Below the pieces are notes generated by a model that saw only the letters and a program-made list of their open reading frames with translations, was not told the DNA's origin and made no database searches. Positions 18,758 through 26,658 of a stretch of 45,217 nt of DNA are shown piece after piece (within the stretch, counting starts at the first letter, position 1; each line of letters starts with the position of its first letter). The position numbers and the translations under genes are program-made. The stretch spans positions 1 to 45,217 of the forward strand of contig PALN01000043.1 of the NCBI GenBank assembly GCA_002706405.1, in the 5' to 3' direction. The stretch comes from Rhodospirillaceae bacterium (GTDB lineage Bacteria; Pseudomonadota; Alphaproteobacteria; Rhodospirillales; Casp-alpha2).

Positions 18758-19588
18758 ATGACGGAAACCGCCCAAACATCCCCCCGCAGCGTGATCGAGG
18801 TTCGCGACCTGGTCACCCATTACGGCGATCGCATGATCCTGAAGGGCATCTCCATGGACGTCCATGCCGACGAGGTCATGGTCATCATGGGCGGTTCCGG
18901 ATCCGGGAAAAGCACGCTTTTGCGCCATCTGATGGCGCTCGAACATCATACGTCGGGGACCATGCGCATTCTGGGCGAGGACATCGACAAGCTGTCGGGG
19001 GTCGAACTGGTCGAACTGCGCCAGAAGCTGGGCGTGGCGTTCCAGGGCGGGGCATTGTTTTCGTCCATGACCGTGGGTGAGAACGTCATGCTGCCGCTGT
19101 TCGAGCATACGGGCCTGGACCGCAAGACCATGGAAATCATGGCCCGCATGAAGCTGGAGGTGGTCAGCCTGGGCGGGTTCGAAAATCTGATGCCGTCGGA
19201 ACTGTCCGGCGGCATGATCAAGCGCGCAGCCTTCGCCCGGGCCATCGTCATGGACCCGAAAATCCTGTTCTGCGACGAACCGTCGGCGGGGCTGGACCCG
19301 GTCGTCGCTTCGGCGCTTGACGACCTGATCCTGCTGCTGCGTGACGCCCTGGGCATGACCGTGGTGGTGGTGACCCACGAATTGGAAAGCGCGTTCAAGA
19401 TCGCCGACCGGATCACCATTCTCGACCGGGGTGAAATTCTGTTCATCGGCACGCCGGACGAACTGCGCGCCGACCCGTCAGAACGCATTCAGAACCTGTT
19501 GAACCGCGTGGCCGAGGACGACACCATGGACGCCGACGCCTACCTGAACCGATTGACGGGCGAACAGCCTGCCTACCGGCCCCTTTAA
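18758..19588 (+). CDS. mlaF: MlaF-family ABC transporter ATPase
   Basis: A 276-residue ATPase that powers the MCE lipid transporter. Walker A is GGSGSGKST (about 46-54), the Q-loop lies in VAFQGGALFSSMTVGENV, the signature is LSGGM, Walker B is ILFCDEPSAGLDP and the switch His is in VVVVTHELES. An MlaF-like C-terminal extension beyond the nucleotide fold (about 240-276) is present, the part that in E. coli contacts MlaB. Ten bases separate it from mlaE. Confidence 0.96.
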   Translation: MTETAQTSPRSVIEVRDLVTHYGDRMILKGISMDVHADEVMVIMGGSGSGKSTLLRHLMALEHHTSGTMRILGEDIDKLSGVELVELRQKLGVAFQGGALFSSMTVGENVMLPLFEHTGLDRKTMEIMARMKLEVVSLGGFENLMPSELSGGMIKRAAFARAIVMDPKILFCDEPSAGLDPVVASALDDLILLLRDALGMTVVVVTHELESAFKIADRITILDRGEILFIGTPDELRADPSERIQNLLNRVAEDDTMDADAYLNRLTGEQPAYRPL

Positions 19589-19613
19589 GGATCAAGACGT
19601 TGAGAACGAAGAC

Positions 19614-20612
19614 GTGAGAAGCAACAAGATAAATTATCTGCTGGTCGGGACCTTCGTCCTCGCCATGATCGCCGGGCTGATCGTCGCCCTGTCGGTACTG
19701 ACGGGGCGCACCGGGGCGACGGACGCCTACCACGCCTATTATTCCAACGTCACCGGCGTGAAGTTCGGCACGCAGGTTGTCTACGAAGGTTATCCCATCG
19801 GTCAGGTCGAAACGGTGACGCCGGAACCCAGTAAGGGCGGCATGCGGTTCCGGGTCGATTTCGAGATCACTGAGGGTTGGAAAATTCCCAAGGACAGCAA
19901 GGTGGCGATTGCCGCCCCCGGACTGCTTGCGGCGGTGACGCTGAGCATTTCCGCCGGTGCCAGTCCGGATGCCTTGGCGCCGGGGGCGGAAGTCACGGCG
20001 GTCGAGGGCGGCGACCTGTTCGCGGTGGTATCCGGCGTCGCGGAAAAGCTGGGCGGGCTCAGCGACAACAGCATCGAGCCCCTTTTGGCCAGTGTCCAAC
20101 TGGCCGTGAACAGCGCCAACAGGCTGTTGAATGATCATGGCGAGAGCCTTGCCGGCGACCTGAAACAGATGATCAAGGAGGCGTCCCTCCTGGTCGCCGA
20201 CGTCAGCCGCCGCATTCCCGTGGTTATCGACGATATGGAACTGATCGCGTCCGATGTGCAGTCGTTCAGCGGCGAACTGAAGGCTGCCGCCACGCCCGCC
20301 AACCGCAAGCTGATCGAGGAGACGATCGCCAACCTGAACGGCGCCACCAAGGATGCCCAGGCCGCCATGGCCAACGGCGACAAATTGATGACCACCTTGA
20401 CCGACATGGTCGGCAAGAACGACGGCGATCTGCGGCGCTCGATCAAGGATGCCCGCTATGTGGTCGAAAGCGTCGCCCGCCGCATCGACGCCATCAACGA
20501 AAACCTGGAAGGCATGTCGCGTAATATGTTGGAATTCTCGCGCCAGATCAGGCAGAACCCCGGCCTGCTGCTGAACAGCAAGCCGGTCACGGATGAGGCG
20601 CAGGCGAAATGA
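19614..20612 (+). CDS. mlaD: MCE-domain periplasmic lipid-binding protein (MlaD family)
   Basis: A 332-residue inner-membrane-anchored MCE protein: one N-terminal helix (about 7-28), an MCE domain (about 38-117, VTGVKFGTQVVYEGYPIGQV) and a long helical C-terminal region (about 140-325) expected to form a hexameric tube. It is longer than E. coli MlaD (183) and closer to the single-MCE proteins of other alphaproteobacteria. Starts at GTG 19614; a nearby TTG runs into a stop. Its TGA overlaps the next ATG. Confidence 0.93.
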   Translation: MRSNKINYLLVGTFVLAMIAGLIVALSVLTGRTGATDAYHAYYSNVTGVKFGTQVVYEGYPIGQVETVTPEPSKGGMRFRVDFEITEGWKIPKDSKVAIAAPGLLAAVTLSISAGASPDALAPGAEVTAVEGGDLFAVVSGVAEKLGGLSDNSIEPLLASVQLAVNSANRLLNDHGESLAGDLKQMIKEASLLVADVSRRIPVVIDDMELIASDVQSFSGELKAAATPANRKLIEETIANLNGATKDAQAAMANGDKLMTTLTDMVGKNDGDLRRSIKDARYVVESVARRIDAINENLEGMSRNMLEFSRQIRQNPGLLLNSKPVTDEAQAK

Positions 20613-21214
20613 GGGCGACCATGATCCGACGATTGTCCGCGCTGGCGCTGGTCGCCGTCCTGGCGGCCTGCGGCGGCAATGCCACGGTGCCGGAAAACCA
20701 TTTTTACCGGCTTGAGGTCACGCCCCCGGAGACGCCGGGCAAGCTGTTGATACCGGGTGTGCTCGAGGTCGACCGCCTGCTCGCCGCCGGCGAATTGACG
20801 CAGCGCTCCATCGTCTATCGCCGGGCCGACAATCCGCATCAGCTGATGGCCTACCACTATCACTTCTGGAACGAAGCGCCGGGGGTACTGCTGCAAGGCG
20901 AATTGATCAATTACCTGAGCGCCGCCGGCATCGCCAACAAGGTGCTGACGCCGGAAATGCGGGCACGGCCCGATTTTGCGGTCACCGGCCGGGTGGAAAA
21001 GCTGGAGCGAGTGATCGGCGGATCGAACGCGGGCGTCATCGAAATGAACCTGGTGTTGCGCCGGATCAACGACGGCACGGTTCTGGTCGCCAAGACCTAT
21101 ACCCGCGAGTTCACGCCCAAGGACGACGGCCTCACGGCCCTGGTCAAGGGATTCAGCGCGGCCGCCCGCGATATCTTCAAGGCCTTCGTGAACGACATTG
21201 CCGCGCAAATCTGA
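20609..21214 (+). CDS. ABC-type transport auxiliary lipoprotein (PqiC/ABC_trans_aux family)
   Basis: A 201-residue outer-membrane-type lipoprotein. The signal peptide ends in the lipobox LAAC (Cys near residue 21) and the mature part matches the auxiliary lipoproteins found with MCE systems (NHFYRLE start, VLEVDRLLAAGELTQRSIVYR, PDFAVTGRVEKLERV). It probably docks the MCE tube at the outer membrane, as PqiC does for PqiB. ATG 20609 overlaps the mlaD stop; ATG 20621 is an alternative start. No MlaC or MlaA gene follows, so this is the PqiC-type arrangement. Confidence 0.9.
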   Translation: MRATMIRRLSALALVAVLAACGGNATVPENHFYRLEVTPPETPGKLLIPGVLEVDRLLAAGELTQRSIVYRRADNPHQLMAYHYHFWNEAPGVLLQGELINYLSAAGIANKVLTPEMRARPDFAVTGRVEKLERVIGGSNAGVIEMNLVLRRINDGTVLVAKTYTREFTPKDDGLTALVKGFSAAARDIFKAFVNDIAAQI

Positions 21215-22571
21215 CGCCCATCGAACACGCCGCGGCCGCGCCGGCGGGCGCTCCGGCAGCCGGCGCGGCCATGCCCGCGCGGCTCAGTTCAAGGAACCGG
21301 CCCGCGTGACCATCACCGCCCTGGCGGCGCAAGGTGACGGCGTGGCGGATACGACCGACGGGCGCCGCCTGTTCATTCCCTTCACCGTTCCCGGCGACGA
21401 GATCGACGTCGAGATCGGCCCTGCCCGCGGGGACGGGTTCGAAGCCCGCGTGCGCGCCTTTGTCACAAAGGCGCCGAGGGGACAGGCATTCTGCCGTCAT
21501 TTCGAAATCTGCGGCGGCTGTGCGGTCCAGCATCTGACCGCGGCCCATTACGCCGAATGGAAGCGCGGCATTCTGTTGCAGGCCCTGTCCCGGCGCGGGC
21601 TGACGATCGAGGTCCTGGACCTTGCCGTGGTGCCCAGGGATTCCCGCCGCCGGGTGACCTTTCAGGCGGAGCGTACGGAAAAGGGCGTCGTCCTGGGATT
21701 CGCCGAACGGCGCGGCCATCGGATCGTCGATATCGACGCCTGTCCCCTGCTATTGCCGGCCATCAACGATCTGCTGCCTCTGTTGCGCGATCTGGCGGCG
21801 GCGATGCTTCAGAAGGGGGAGCGGGCGCGCCTGGCCGTCGCGCGCACCGAAGGTCCCGATGGCGGGGCGCTCGACCTGGTGGTCGAACGCGATCGGGAGC
21901 CCGATCTGGCGGCGCGCGAGGCCCTGGCCGATTTCGCGCGCCGGTCCGGCGCGGCGCGGATTTCGTGGCGGGACGGGGCGGGCATGGTCGAGCCGATTGC
22001 CCATCTGACCCCGGTTGCCGCCGAATTCGGCCCGGCCGTGGTGGAATTGCCGCCCGGCGGATTCATGCAGCCGACATCGGCCGGCGAAGAGATTCTGCGA
22101 AACGCGATTTTGGCCGGCGCCGACGGGGCCACGCGCATCGCCGAACTGTATGCGGGGGCCGGCACCTTCACCTTCGTGCTTGCCAAGATGTGCCGGGTTC
22201 ACGCGGTCGATAGCCACGCGGCCCTGATGCGGGCGCTCAGCACCGGCGCGGGACGCTCGGGACTAGGCGGCCGGGTGACCACGGAAACCCGCGATCTGGC
22301 GGGGCGGCCGCTGCTGCCCGGTGAATTGAAGGACATCGATACGGTGATCGTGGACCCGCCCCGGGCGGGGGCGCTGCGCCAGGTCGAACAGATTGTTCTG
22401 GCCCCCGGCGTGCGCCGCGTGGTCATGGTGTCGTGCAACCCGCAGACCTTCGCGCGGGATGTCCGGGTGTTGGTGGACGGCGGGTTCGTGCCGGGGCCGG
22501 TTCTGCCCGTGGACCAGTTCCCTTTTTCCCACCACCTGGAATGCGTGGCGGTGCTGACGCGCGGCGGCTAG
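21198..22571 (+). CDS. TrmA/RlmD-family iron-sulfur RNA (uracil-5-)-methyltransferase
   Basis: A SAM-dependent methyltransferase that makes 5-methyluridine in rRNA or tRNA. A TRAM domain (about 36-92) precedes the [4Fe-4S] site C99-x5-C105-GG-C108 with a fourth Cys in DIDACPLL; the methyltransferase fold has AELYAGAGTFTF, DPPRAG and the catalytic Cys in VSCNPQTFARD. Two starts are possible: TTG at 21198, overlapping the previous gene and giving an Arg-rich tail of 36 residues, or GTG at 21306 with AAGGAA ten bases before. The tail has the strong C/G third-position bias of coding DNA, which favours 21198. The exact target uridine cannot be told. Confidence 0.93.
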   Translation: MPRKSDAHRTRRGRAGGRSGSRRGHARAAQFKEPARVTITALAAQGDGVADTTDGRRLFIPFTVPGDEIDVEIGPARGDGFEARVRAFVTKAPRGQAFCRHFEICGGCAVQHLTAAHYAEWKRGILLQALSRRGLTIEVLDLAVVPRDSRRRVTFQAERTEKGVVLGFAERRGHRIVDIDACPLLLPAINDLLPLLRDLAAAMLQKGERARLAVARTEGPDGGALDLVVERDREPDLAAREALADFARRSGAARISWRDGAGMVEPIAHLTPVAAEFGPAVVELPPGGFMQPTSAGEEILRNAILAGADGATRIAELYAGAGTFTFVLAKMCRVHAVDSHAALMRALSTGAGRSGLGGRVTTETRDLAGRPLLPGELKDIDTVIVDPPRAGALRQVEQIVLAPGVRRVVMVSCNPQTFARDVRVLVDGGFVPGPVLPVDQFPFSHHLECVAVLTRGG

Positions 22572-22580
22572 GGGAGGCGC

Positions 22581-22829
22581 CTACATGCCGACGGCGCGCA
22601 TGTAGATGGTCAGAATTTCTTCCATCTCGTTGCGGTCGCTCTCATCCATTTTGCGCAGGCGGATGAGCTGGCGCATGACTTTCACGTCAAAGCCGGCGGA
22701 CTTGGCTTCCGAGTAGACTTCCTTGATGTCTTCCGCGAGAGCCTTCTTTTCCTCTTCCAGACGTTCGATCCGGTCGATAAGGGCTTTCAGGCGCTCGCTG
22801 GCGGCGCCGCCGATTTCGCTTTCGCTCAT
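22581..22829 (-). CDS. gapR: GapR family DNA-binding protein (DUF2312/UPF0335)
   Basis: An 82-residue helical protein of the GapR family, a nucleoid protein that binds overtwisted AT-rich DNA ahead of replication and transcription and is typical of Alphaproteobacteria. Recognisable blocks are ERLKALIDRIERLEEEKK, DIKEVYSEAKSAGFD and LIRLRK. Length is as expected. AAGGA about nine bases before ATG 22829. Convergent with the methyltransferase gene (nine bases between ends). Confidence 0.95.
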   Translation of the reverse strand: MSESEIGGAASERLKALIDRIERLEEEKKALAEDIKEVYSEAKSAGFDVKVMRQLIRLRKMDESDRNEMEEILTIYMRAVGM

Positions 22830-22963
22830 GCTTGAGTGTCCTTGGGCTGTCCTGGGTATTCAAAAAGTCTTCGGGTGAGGGCGCACCATAAGTACCCGTT
22901 TCCGCCCCGGCAAGTGGTTGAAAAGCGGGGATAAACGGAATGCGTTTTTTTAAACCAGAAATG

Positions 22964-22991
22964 TTCAATTTTGCCTATATGGATGTATGAT
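22964..22991 (+). promoter_or_regulatory. Putative promoter of the response regulator gene
   Basis: TTCAAT (22964-22969) and TATGAT (22986-22991), 16 bp apart, in the AT-rich gap between gapR and the response regulator, about 30 bp before its start. The -10 is good, the -35 poor. Confidence 0.4.
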
Positions 22992-23022
22992 TGCGGCAGA
23001 GTCCAAGTAGGGGGTTGAAAAA

Positions 23023-24123
23023 TTGGCGGTATATAAATTTGACCGCGTATCGGTGATGGTGTGCGAGGACAATTCCTTTGTCCGCCGCACGATTGAAGAT
23101 GTCCTGCGACAATTCGGGTTTGAGCGCATCACGCTTCTAAAGAACGGTCAGGAAGCGATCGAAAGCCTCAAGCTGCTGAAACAGGCGAAAAACCCGGGGC
23201 CGGACCTGATCATCGCCGACCTGGTCATGGCGCCGATCAACGGCCTTTTGCTGTGCCGCTGGTGCCGGTCGGCCAAGGAAACGCCGAATCGCATGGTCCC
23301 CTTCATCATGCTGTCAGGGGCGGCCGATCAGGATTACGTTAACTCGGCTCGCGATCTGGGGGCGACGGAGTTCCTCGCCAAGCCGTTTTCCGGAGAAACC
23401 ATCTACAAGAAAATCCTGGAGGTCATCGACTTCCCGCGCCAGTTCGTCATGACCCAGAACTATTTCGGTCCCGACCGCCGGCGTAAGAAAGACCCGCCCC
23501 CCGATGACAACGAGCGGCGCGAGAAGACGGAAGCGGACTGCACCGTCGTCTATTCGGCGGAAAAGATGACCAAGCCGAAGACCGACAGCGACGTCTTTCT
23601 GTTCAAGCCGACCAACTACCTGCGGGAGAAATGCGCCGGCGGCAAGCTCAACCCGCTCGAGCGCGGGGAGATGCCGACGGCGCTCATCGAACAGGCGGAA
23701 AAGAAGCTGGAGCGCGCGACCCTCGACTTCACCAAATGGGCGCAGGATTACCTGGGTCGCCTGTCGGATCTGTGTACGCAGGCGCTGCTGGAACCCGGAC
23801 GGCGCACCCAGCAATTCGTTGAAATCAATCAGGTCGCGCTTGAACTGCGCGGCCAGGGCGGCACCTTCGGGTATCCGCTGATTTCGATTTTCGGCAAGAT
23901 GCTGTTCGATTCGACCCGTGACGGCTGCCGCGAAGACGATGCCCAGGTGGAAATCGTCAAGGCCCATGTTGACGCCATGCGGGCCGTGCTGCGCGAAAAG
24001 ATTTCGGGCGACGGCGGCGAAATCGGCAAGGAGCTGATCAAGGCGCTCCGCGAAGGCATCGAAAAACAGGAAAAAGCCCGCAAGGCGGCCATTGAGGAAA
24101 TGAAGCAGCAGGCCGGCGGCTGA
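23023..24123 (+). CDS. Response regulator with uncharacterised C-terminal region
   Basis: A 366-residue protein. Residues about 8-135 form a CheY-like receiver domain with all key residues: acidic pair Glu15-Asp16, phospho-acceptor Asp66, Ser98 and Lys120. A basic linker FGPDRRRKK and a charged segment follow, then a helical region (about 220-366) with no output domain I recognise and no DNA-binding motif. The end is strongly charged (EKQEKARKAAIEEMKQQ). The start is TTG at 23023, preceded by a GGGGG site; no ATG occurs before the conserved VCEDN block except one too close to it. No histidine kinase is adjacent. Confidence 0.88.
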   Translation: MAVYKFDRVSVMVCEDNSFVRRTIEDVLRQFGFERITLLKNGQEAIESLKLLKQAKNPGPDLIIADLVMAPINGLLLCRWCRSAKETPNRMVPFIMLSGAADQDYVNSARDLGATEFLAKPFSGETIYKKILEVIDFPRQFVMTQNYFGPDRRRKKDPPPDDNERREKTEADCTVVYSAEKMTKPKTDSDVFLFKPTNYLREKCAGGKLNPLERGEMPTALIEQAEKKLERATLDFTKWAQDYLGRLSDLCTQALLEPGRRTQQFVEINQVALELRGQGGTFGYPLISIFGKMLFDSTRDGCREDDAQVEIVKAHVDAMRAVLREKISGDGGEIGKELIKALREGIEKQEKARKAAIEEMKQQAGG

Positions 24124-24141
24124 CGCTGTGCCTGCCGTCCG

Positions 24142-24573
24142 TTAGCGCGGCGGCGAGGCGATGTGTCCGTCGGTTTCCGCCAGCAGGCGGATCGCGTCCT
24201 GGACCAGCGTTTCCGTAATTCGGAAGAGAGCGTCGGCGGCCCCGACCCATTCGCGTTTGCGGAAACGCTTTTCGTCCCAGTCGTCCAACTCCCGGGTGAC
24301 GAGCAGCGGGTATATCTCGACCCGATAGACCCGTCCAAACTTGGAATAGAAGTATTCACCCAGGGGCTCGGTCCCCGTCTCCCCCAAGAGCCCCGCTTCT
24401 TCGAGCGCTTCCTTGGCCGCCGAGGCGGCGGGAGTCATGTTCGGCTCGACCGTGCCCTTGGGCACGATCCAGCGTCCCGTGTTGCGCGAGGTAATGAGCG
24501 CGAACTCCATCCCTGTTTCGGTCATCCGGTAGGGCACGACGCAGGATTGTTCGACGGGGCGCGGTCTCAGCAT
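24142..24573 (-). CDS. Nudix hydrolase, diphosphoinositol-phosphatase-like
   Basis: A 143-residue Nudix-fold protein beginning with a DIPP-like RPVEQSCVVPYR block. The Nudix box GTVEPNMTPAASAAKEALEEAG is slightly off-consensus: the first Glu is Met and the usual Arg-Glu is Lys-Glu, although the EExG core that holds the metal is intact. Related enzymes cleave diadenosine polyphosphates, ADP-ribose or diphosphoinositol polyphosphates; the substrate here is unknown. Last gene of a three-gene leftward operon, three bases after the ligase gene. Confidence 0.87.
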   Translation of the reverse strand: MLRPRPVEQSCVVPYRMTETGMEFALITSRNTGRWIVPKGTVEPNMTPAASAAKEALEEAGLLGETGTEPLGEYFYSKFGRVYRVEIYPLLVTRELDDWDEKRFRKREWVGAADALFRITETLVQDAIRLLAETDGHIASPPR

Positions 24574-24576
24574 CGA

Positions 24577-25722
24577 TCAGGCTTCCGGCATCTGCGTGGT
24601 TTCGGTGATCAGGCGGTCGACCACGGCGACCAGGGCGGCCTCGTGGTCGGCGCCCGCGGCGCTGGCCTCGGCATGGGCTGCAAGCTGGCGGTGGGCGCCG
24701 GTGCCGCGCGCCTGGATGGTTTTCAGATGGGCGATCTCGGCCGTGCAGCCCAAGGCCTCGGCATCTTCGGCGATCAGACCGGTGATCTCGTCGAGCAGCG
24801 CGCCGAAGGGAATGACCGCACCCTTGCCGAAATCGACCAGGCCTTCGTCCAGGCCATAGCGCTGGGCACGCCAGCGGTTCTCTTCCAGCAGCATGGGCGA
24901 ATAGATGCGCCAGCGCTGATTCCGAAGCTTCAGGCGATACAGCATGCGCAGGAGACAGGCGAACAGGGCGGCGATGGTCAGCGCGTCCTCCATCAGGGGG
25001 CACACGTCGGTGATGCGCATTTCCAGGGTCTGGAAGCGCGCACTCGGGCGAACGTCCCACCACAGCTTGGTCGCATCCTCGATCAGGCCGGCCTGGACCA
25101 GAACGTCGACATGGCGTTGGTACTCGCTGAACGACTGGAACTGATTGGGCACGCCCGTGCGCGGCATTTCGTCGAATACGCTGAGGCGATAGGACTTGAG
25201 CCCCGTATCCAACCCCCGCCAATAGGGGGAGGACGTCGACAGCGCCAGGAGATGCGGCAGGAAGTAGCTGATCTGGTTCAGAAGATCGATGCGCAGTTCG
25301 TCATCGTCGCCCAGGCCGACGTGAACATGCATGCCGCAGATCATCAGCCGCCGCACCGGGGCCTGAATGTCGCGGGCGATCTCGTTGTAGCGCTCGCGGT
25401 CCGTATGGTGCTGGGATTCCCATAGCGAAAACGGATGGGTCGATGCGGCGATCGGCGCCAGGCCGTAGTCGCCGGCGACCTCCGCGATGGTTGTGCGCAA
25501 TTCCGCTAGTTCGGCCCGCGCCTCGCCGATGTCGCTGCAGACGTTCGTGCTGACCTCGATTTGCGACGACAGGAATTCATGGGCGACGCGGCCCTTCAGG
25601 CGTTTCTCGCAAGCCTCGAACAAACCCTCGGGGGCCTTTTCCGTGACCGCCCGTGTTTCCTTATCGACGAGAAGGTATTCCTCCTCGATGCCCAGGGTGA
25701 AGGGCGGGGCGGCATCCGCCAC
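24577..25722 (-). CDS. Carboxylate-amine ligase, GCS2/YbdK family
   Basis: A 381-residue ATP-dependent ligase of the glutamate-cysteine-ligase-2 family, which joins a glutamate gamma-carboxyl to an amine. Marks are FTLGIEEEYLLVD at the start, HEFLSSQIEVST, ICGMHVHVGL and RFQTLEMRITDVCP. E. coli YbdK makes gamma-glutamylcysteine only weakly, so the true substrate may differ. Start is GTG at 25722; the stop of the upstream amidohydrolase gene is one base away, so the two are tightly linked. Confidence 0.92.
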   Translation of the reverse strand: MADAAPPFTLGIEEEYLLVDKETRAVTEKAPEGLFEACEKRLKGRVAHEFLSSQIEVSTNVCSDIGEARAELAELRTTIAEVAGDYGLAPIAASTHPFSLWESQHHTDRERYNEIARDIQAPVRRLMICGMHVHVGLGDDDELRIDLLNQISYFLPHLLALSTSSPYWRGLDTGLKSYRLSVFDEMPRTGVPNQFQSFSEYQRHVDVLVQAGLIEDATKLWWDVRPSARFQTLEMRITDVCPLMEDALTIAALFACLLRMLYRLKLRNQRWRIYSPMLLEENRWRAQRYGLDEGLVDFGKGAVIPFGALLDEITGLIAEDAEALGCTAEIAHLKTIQARGTGAHRQLAAHAEASAAGADHEAALVAVVDRLITETTQMPEA

Positions 25723-25723
25723 C

Positions 25724-26530
25724 TCAGAAGTACTCCACCTTGAACAGGTCGTCGTCGCGGAGAATTTCCGTCAGCGCTTCGGTGAGAATTTCGCCCCAGC
25801 GGCGGATGCCGGCCTCGTCCGCGACCTGATCCTGGTTGATTTCCAGGACGCAGTTGGCGAGCCCGCAGGCCCCGGCATGGGCGTCGATGGTGTAGGCCAC
25901 GTCCTTGCCCGAATAGGGCAGGTTGTCGCCGACGTCGAGGCCGCGGTCGTGCAGCGCCTTGATCAGCGGGCGGGCGAGGCGCGCGTCGTGATTCCACAGC
26001 ACGCCCACGTCCCAGGGCCGGGGGCTGCCGCCGAACCGGGGGGAAAAGCTGTGCACGGCAAACAGCACCGGCGGCCGCCGGTGCAGCCAGACATCGGTCA
26101 TCGTGCGGCGAAGCAACTGGTGGTAGGGCTCGAACAGGGCGTCCAGGCGCGTCGTCACCTGGGCCGGGGTCAGCCCTTGATTGCCGGGGATCAGGGTTTC
26201 GTCGGAAACCTCCGGCATGCTCGTCGGATGGCCCGGCGGGCGGTTCAGATCGACCACCAGGCGCGAATATCCCGCCACGACGGCGGTCGCGTCCAGGGTT
26301 TCCGCCAGGATGCGCGTAACGCCTTCGGCGCCGATGTCATAGGCGATATGACGGTCGAAATGCGCGGCGTTCAGGCCCAGGTCGTTGAGGGCCCGGGGAA
26401 CTCGGCGGCTGGCATGATCGCAGGACAGAACCAAGCCGGAGCCGGCGCCGGGGTTGAGGCGCACGGCGGCGGGCGGTTCGTCGGCGGCCAGCAGCGGCGG
26501 GGCCGCATCCATCAATAAAGTGTCGTCCAT
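25724..26530 (-). CDS. N-formylglutamate amidohydrolase family protein
   Basis: A 268-residue hydrolase of the FGase family (PF05013), related to enzymes that split N-formylglutamate into formate and glutamate in histidine breakdown. Family blocks are LVLSCDHASRRVPRAL, DIGAEGVTRILAE, YSRLVVDLNRPP and AVHSFSPRFGG. No hut genes are near. Start ATG 26530; an upstream in-frame extension to 26629 is not family-like. It heads an operon with a GCS2 ligase and a Nudix protein, which suggests a glutamyl-amide pathway other than histidine use. Confidence 0.9.
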   Translation of the reverse strand: MDDTLLMDAAPPLLAADEPPAAVRLNPGAGSGLVLSCDHASRRVPRALNDLGLNAAHFDRHIAYDIGAEGVTRILAETLDATAVVAGYSRLVVDLNRPPGHPTSMPEVSDETLIPGNQGLTPAQVTTRLDALFEPYHQLLRRTMTDVWLHRRPPVLFAVHSFSPRFGGSPRPWDVGVLWNHDARLARPLIKALHDRGLDVGDNLPYSGKDVAYTIDAHAGACGLANCVLEINQDQVADEAGIRRWGEILTEALTEILRDDDLFKVEYF

Positions 26531-26658
26531 ACGCCTAATATAGCGTGCCGCCCCGGCAGGGGGAGTCTCTAATCCGGCATGTCCGGCATCCCTGGACAGG
26601 CCGGGCCGCCCCGGCAATAGTGCCGGCATTCTGCCCGAGACCGCGAAGGAAACCCCGC

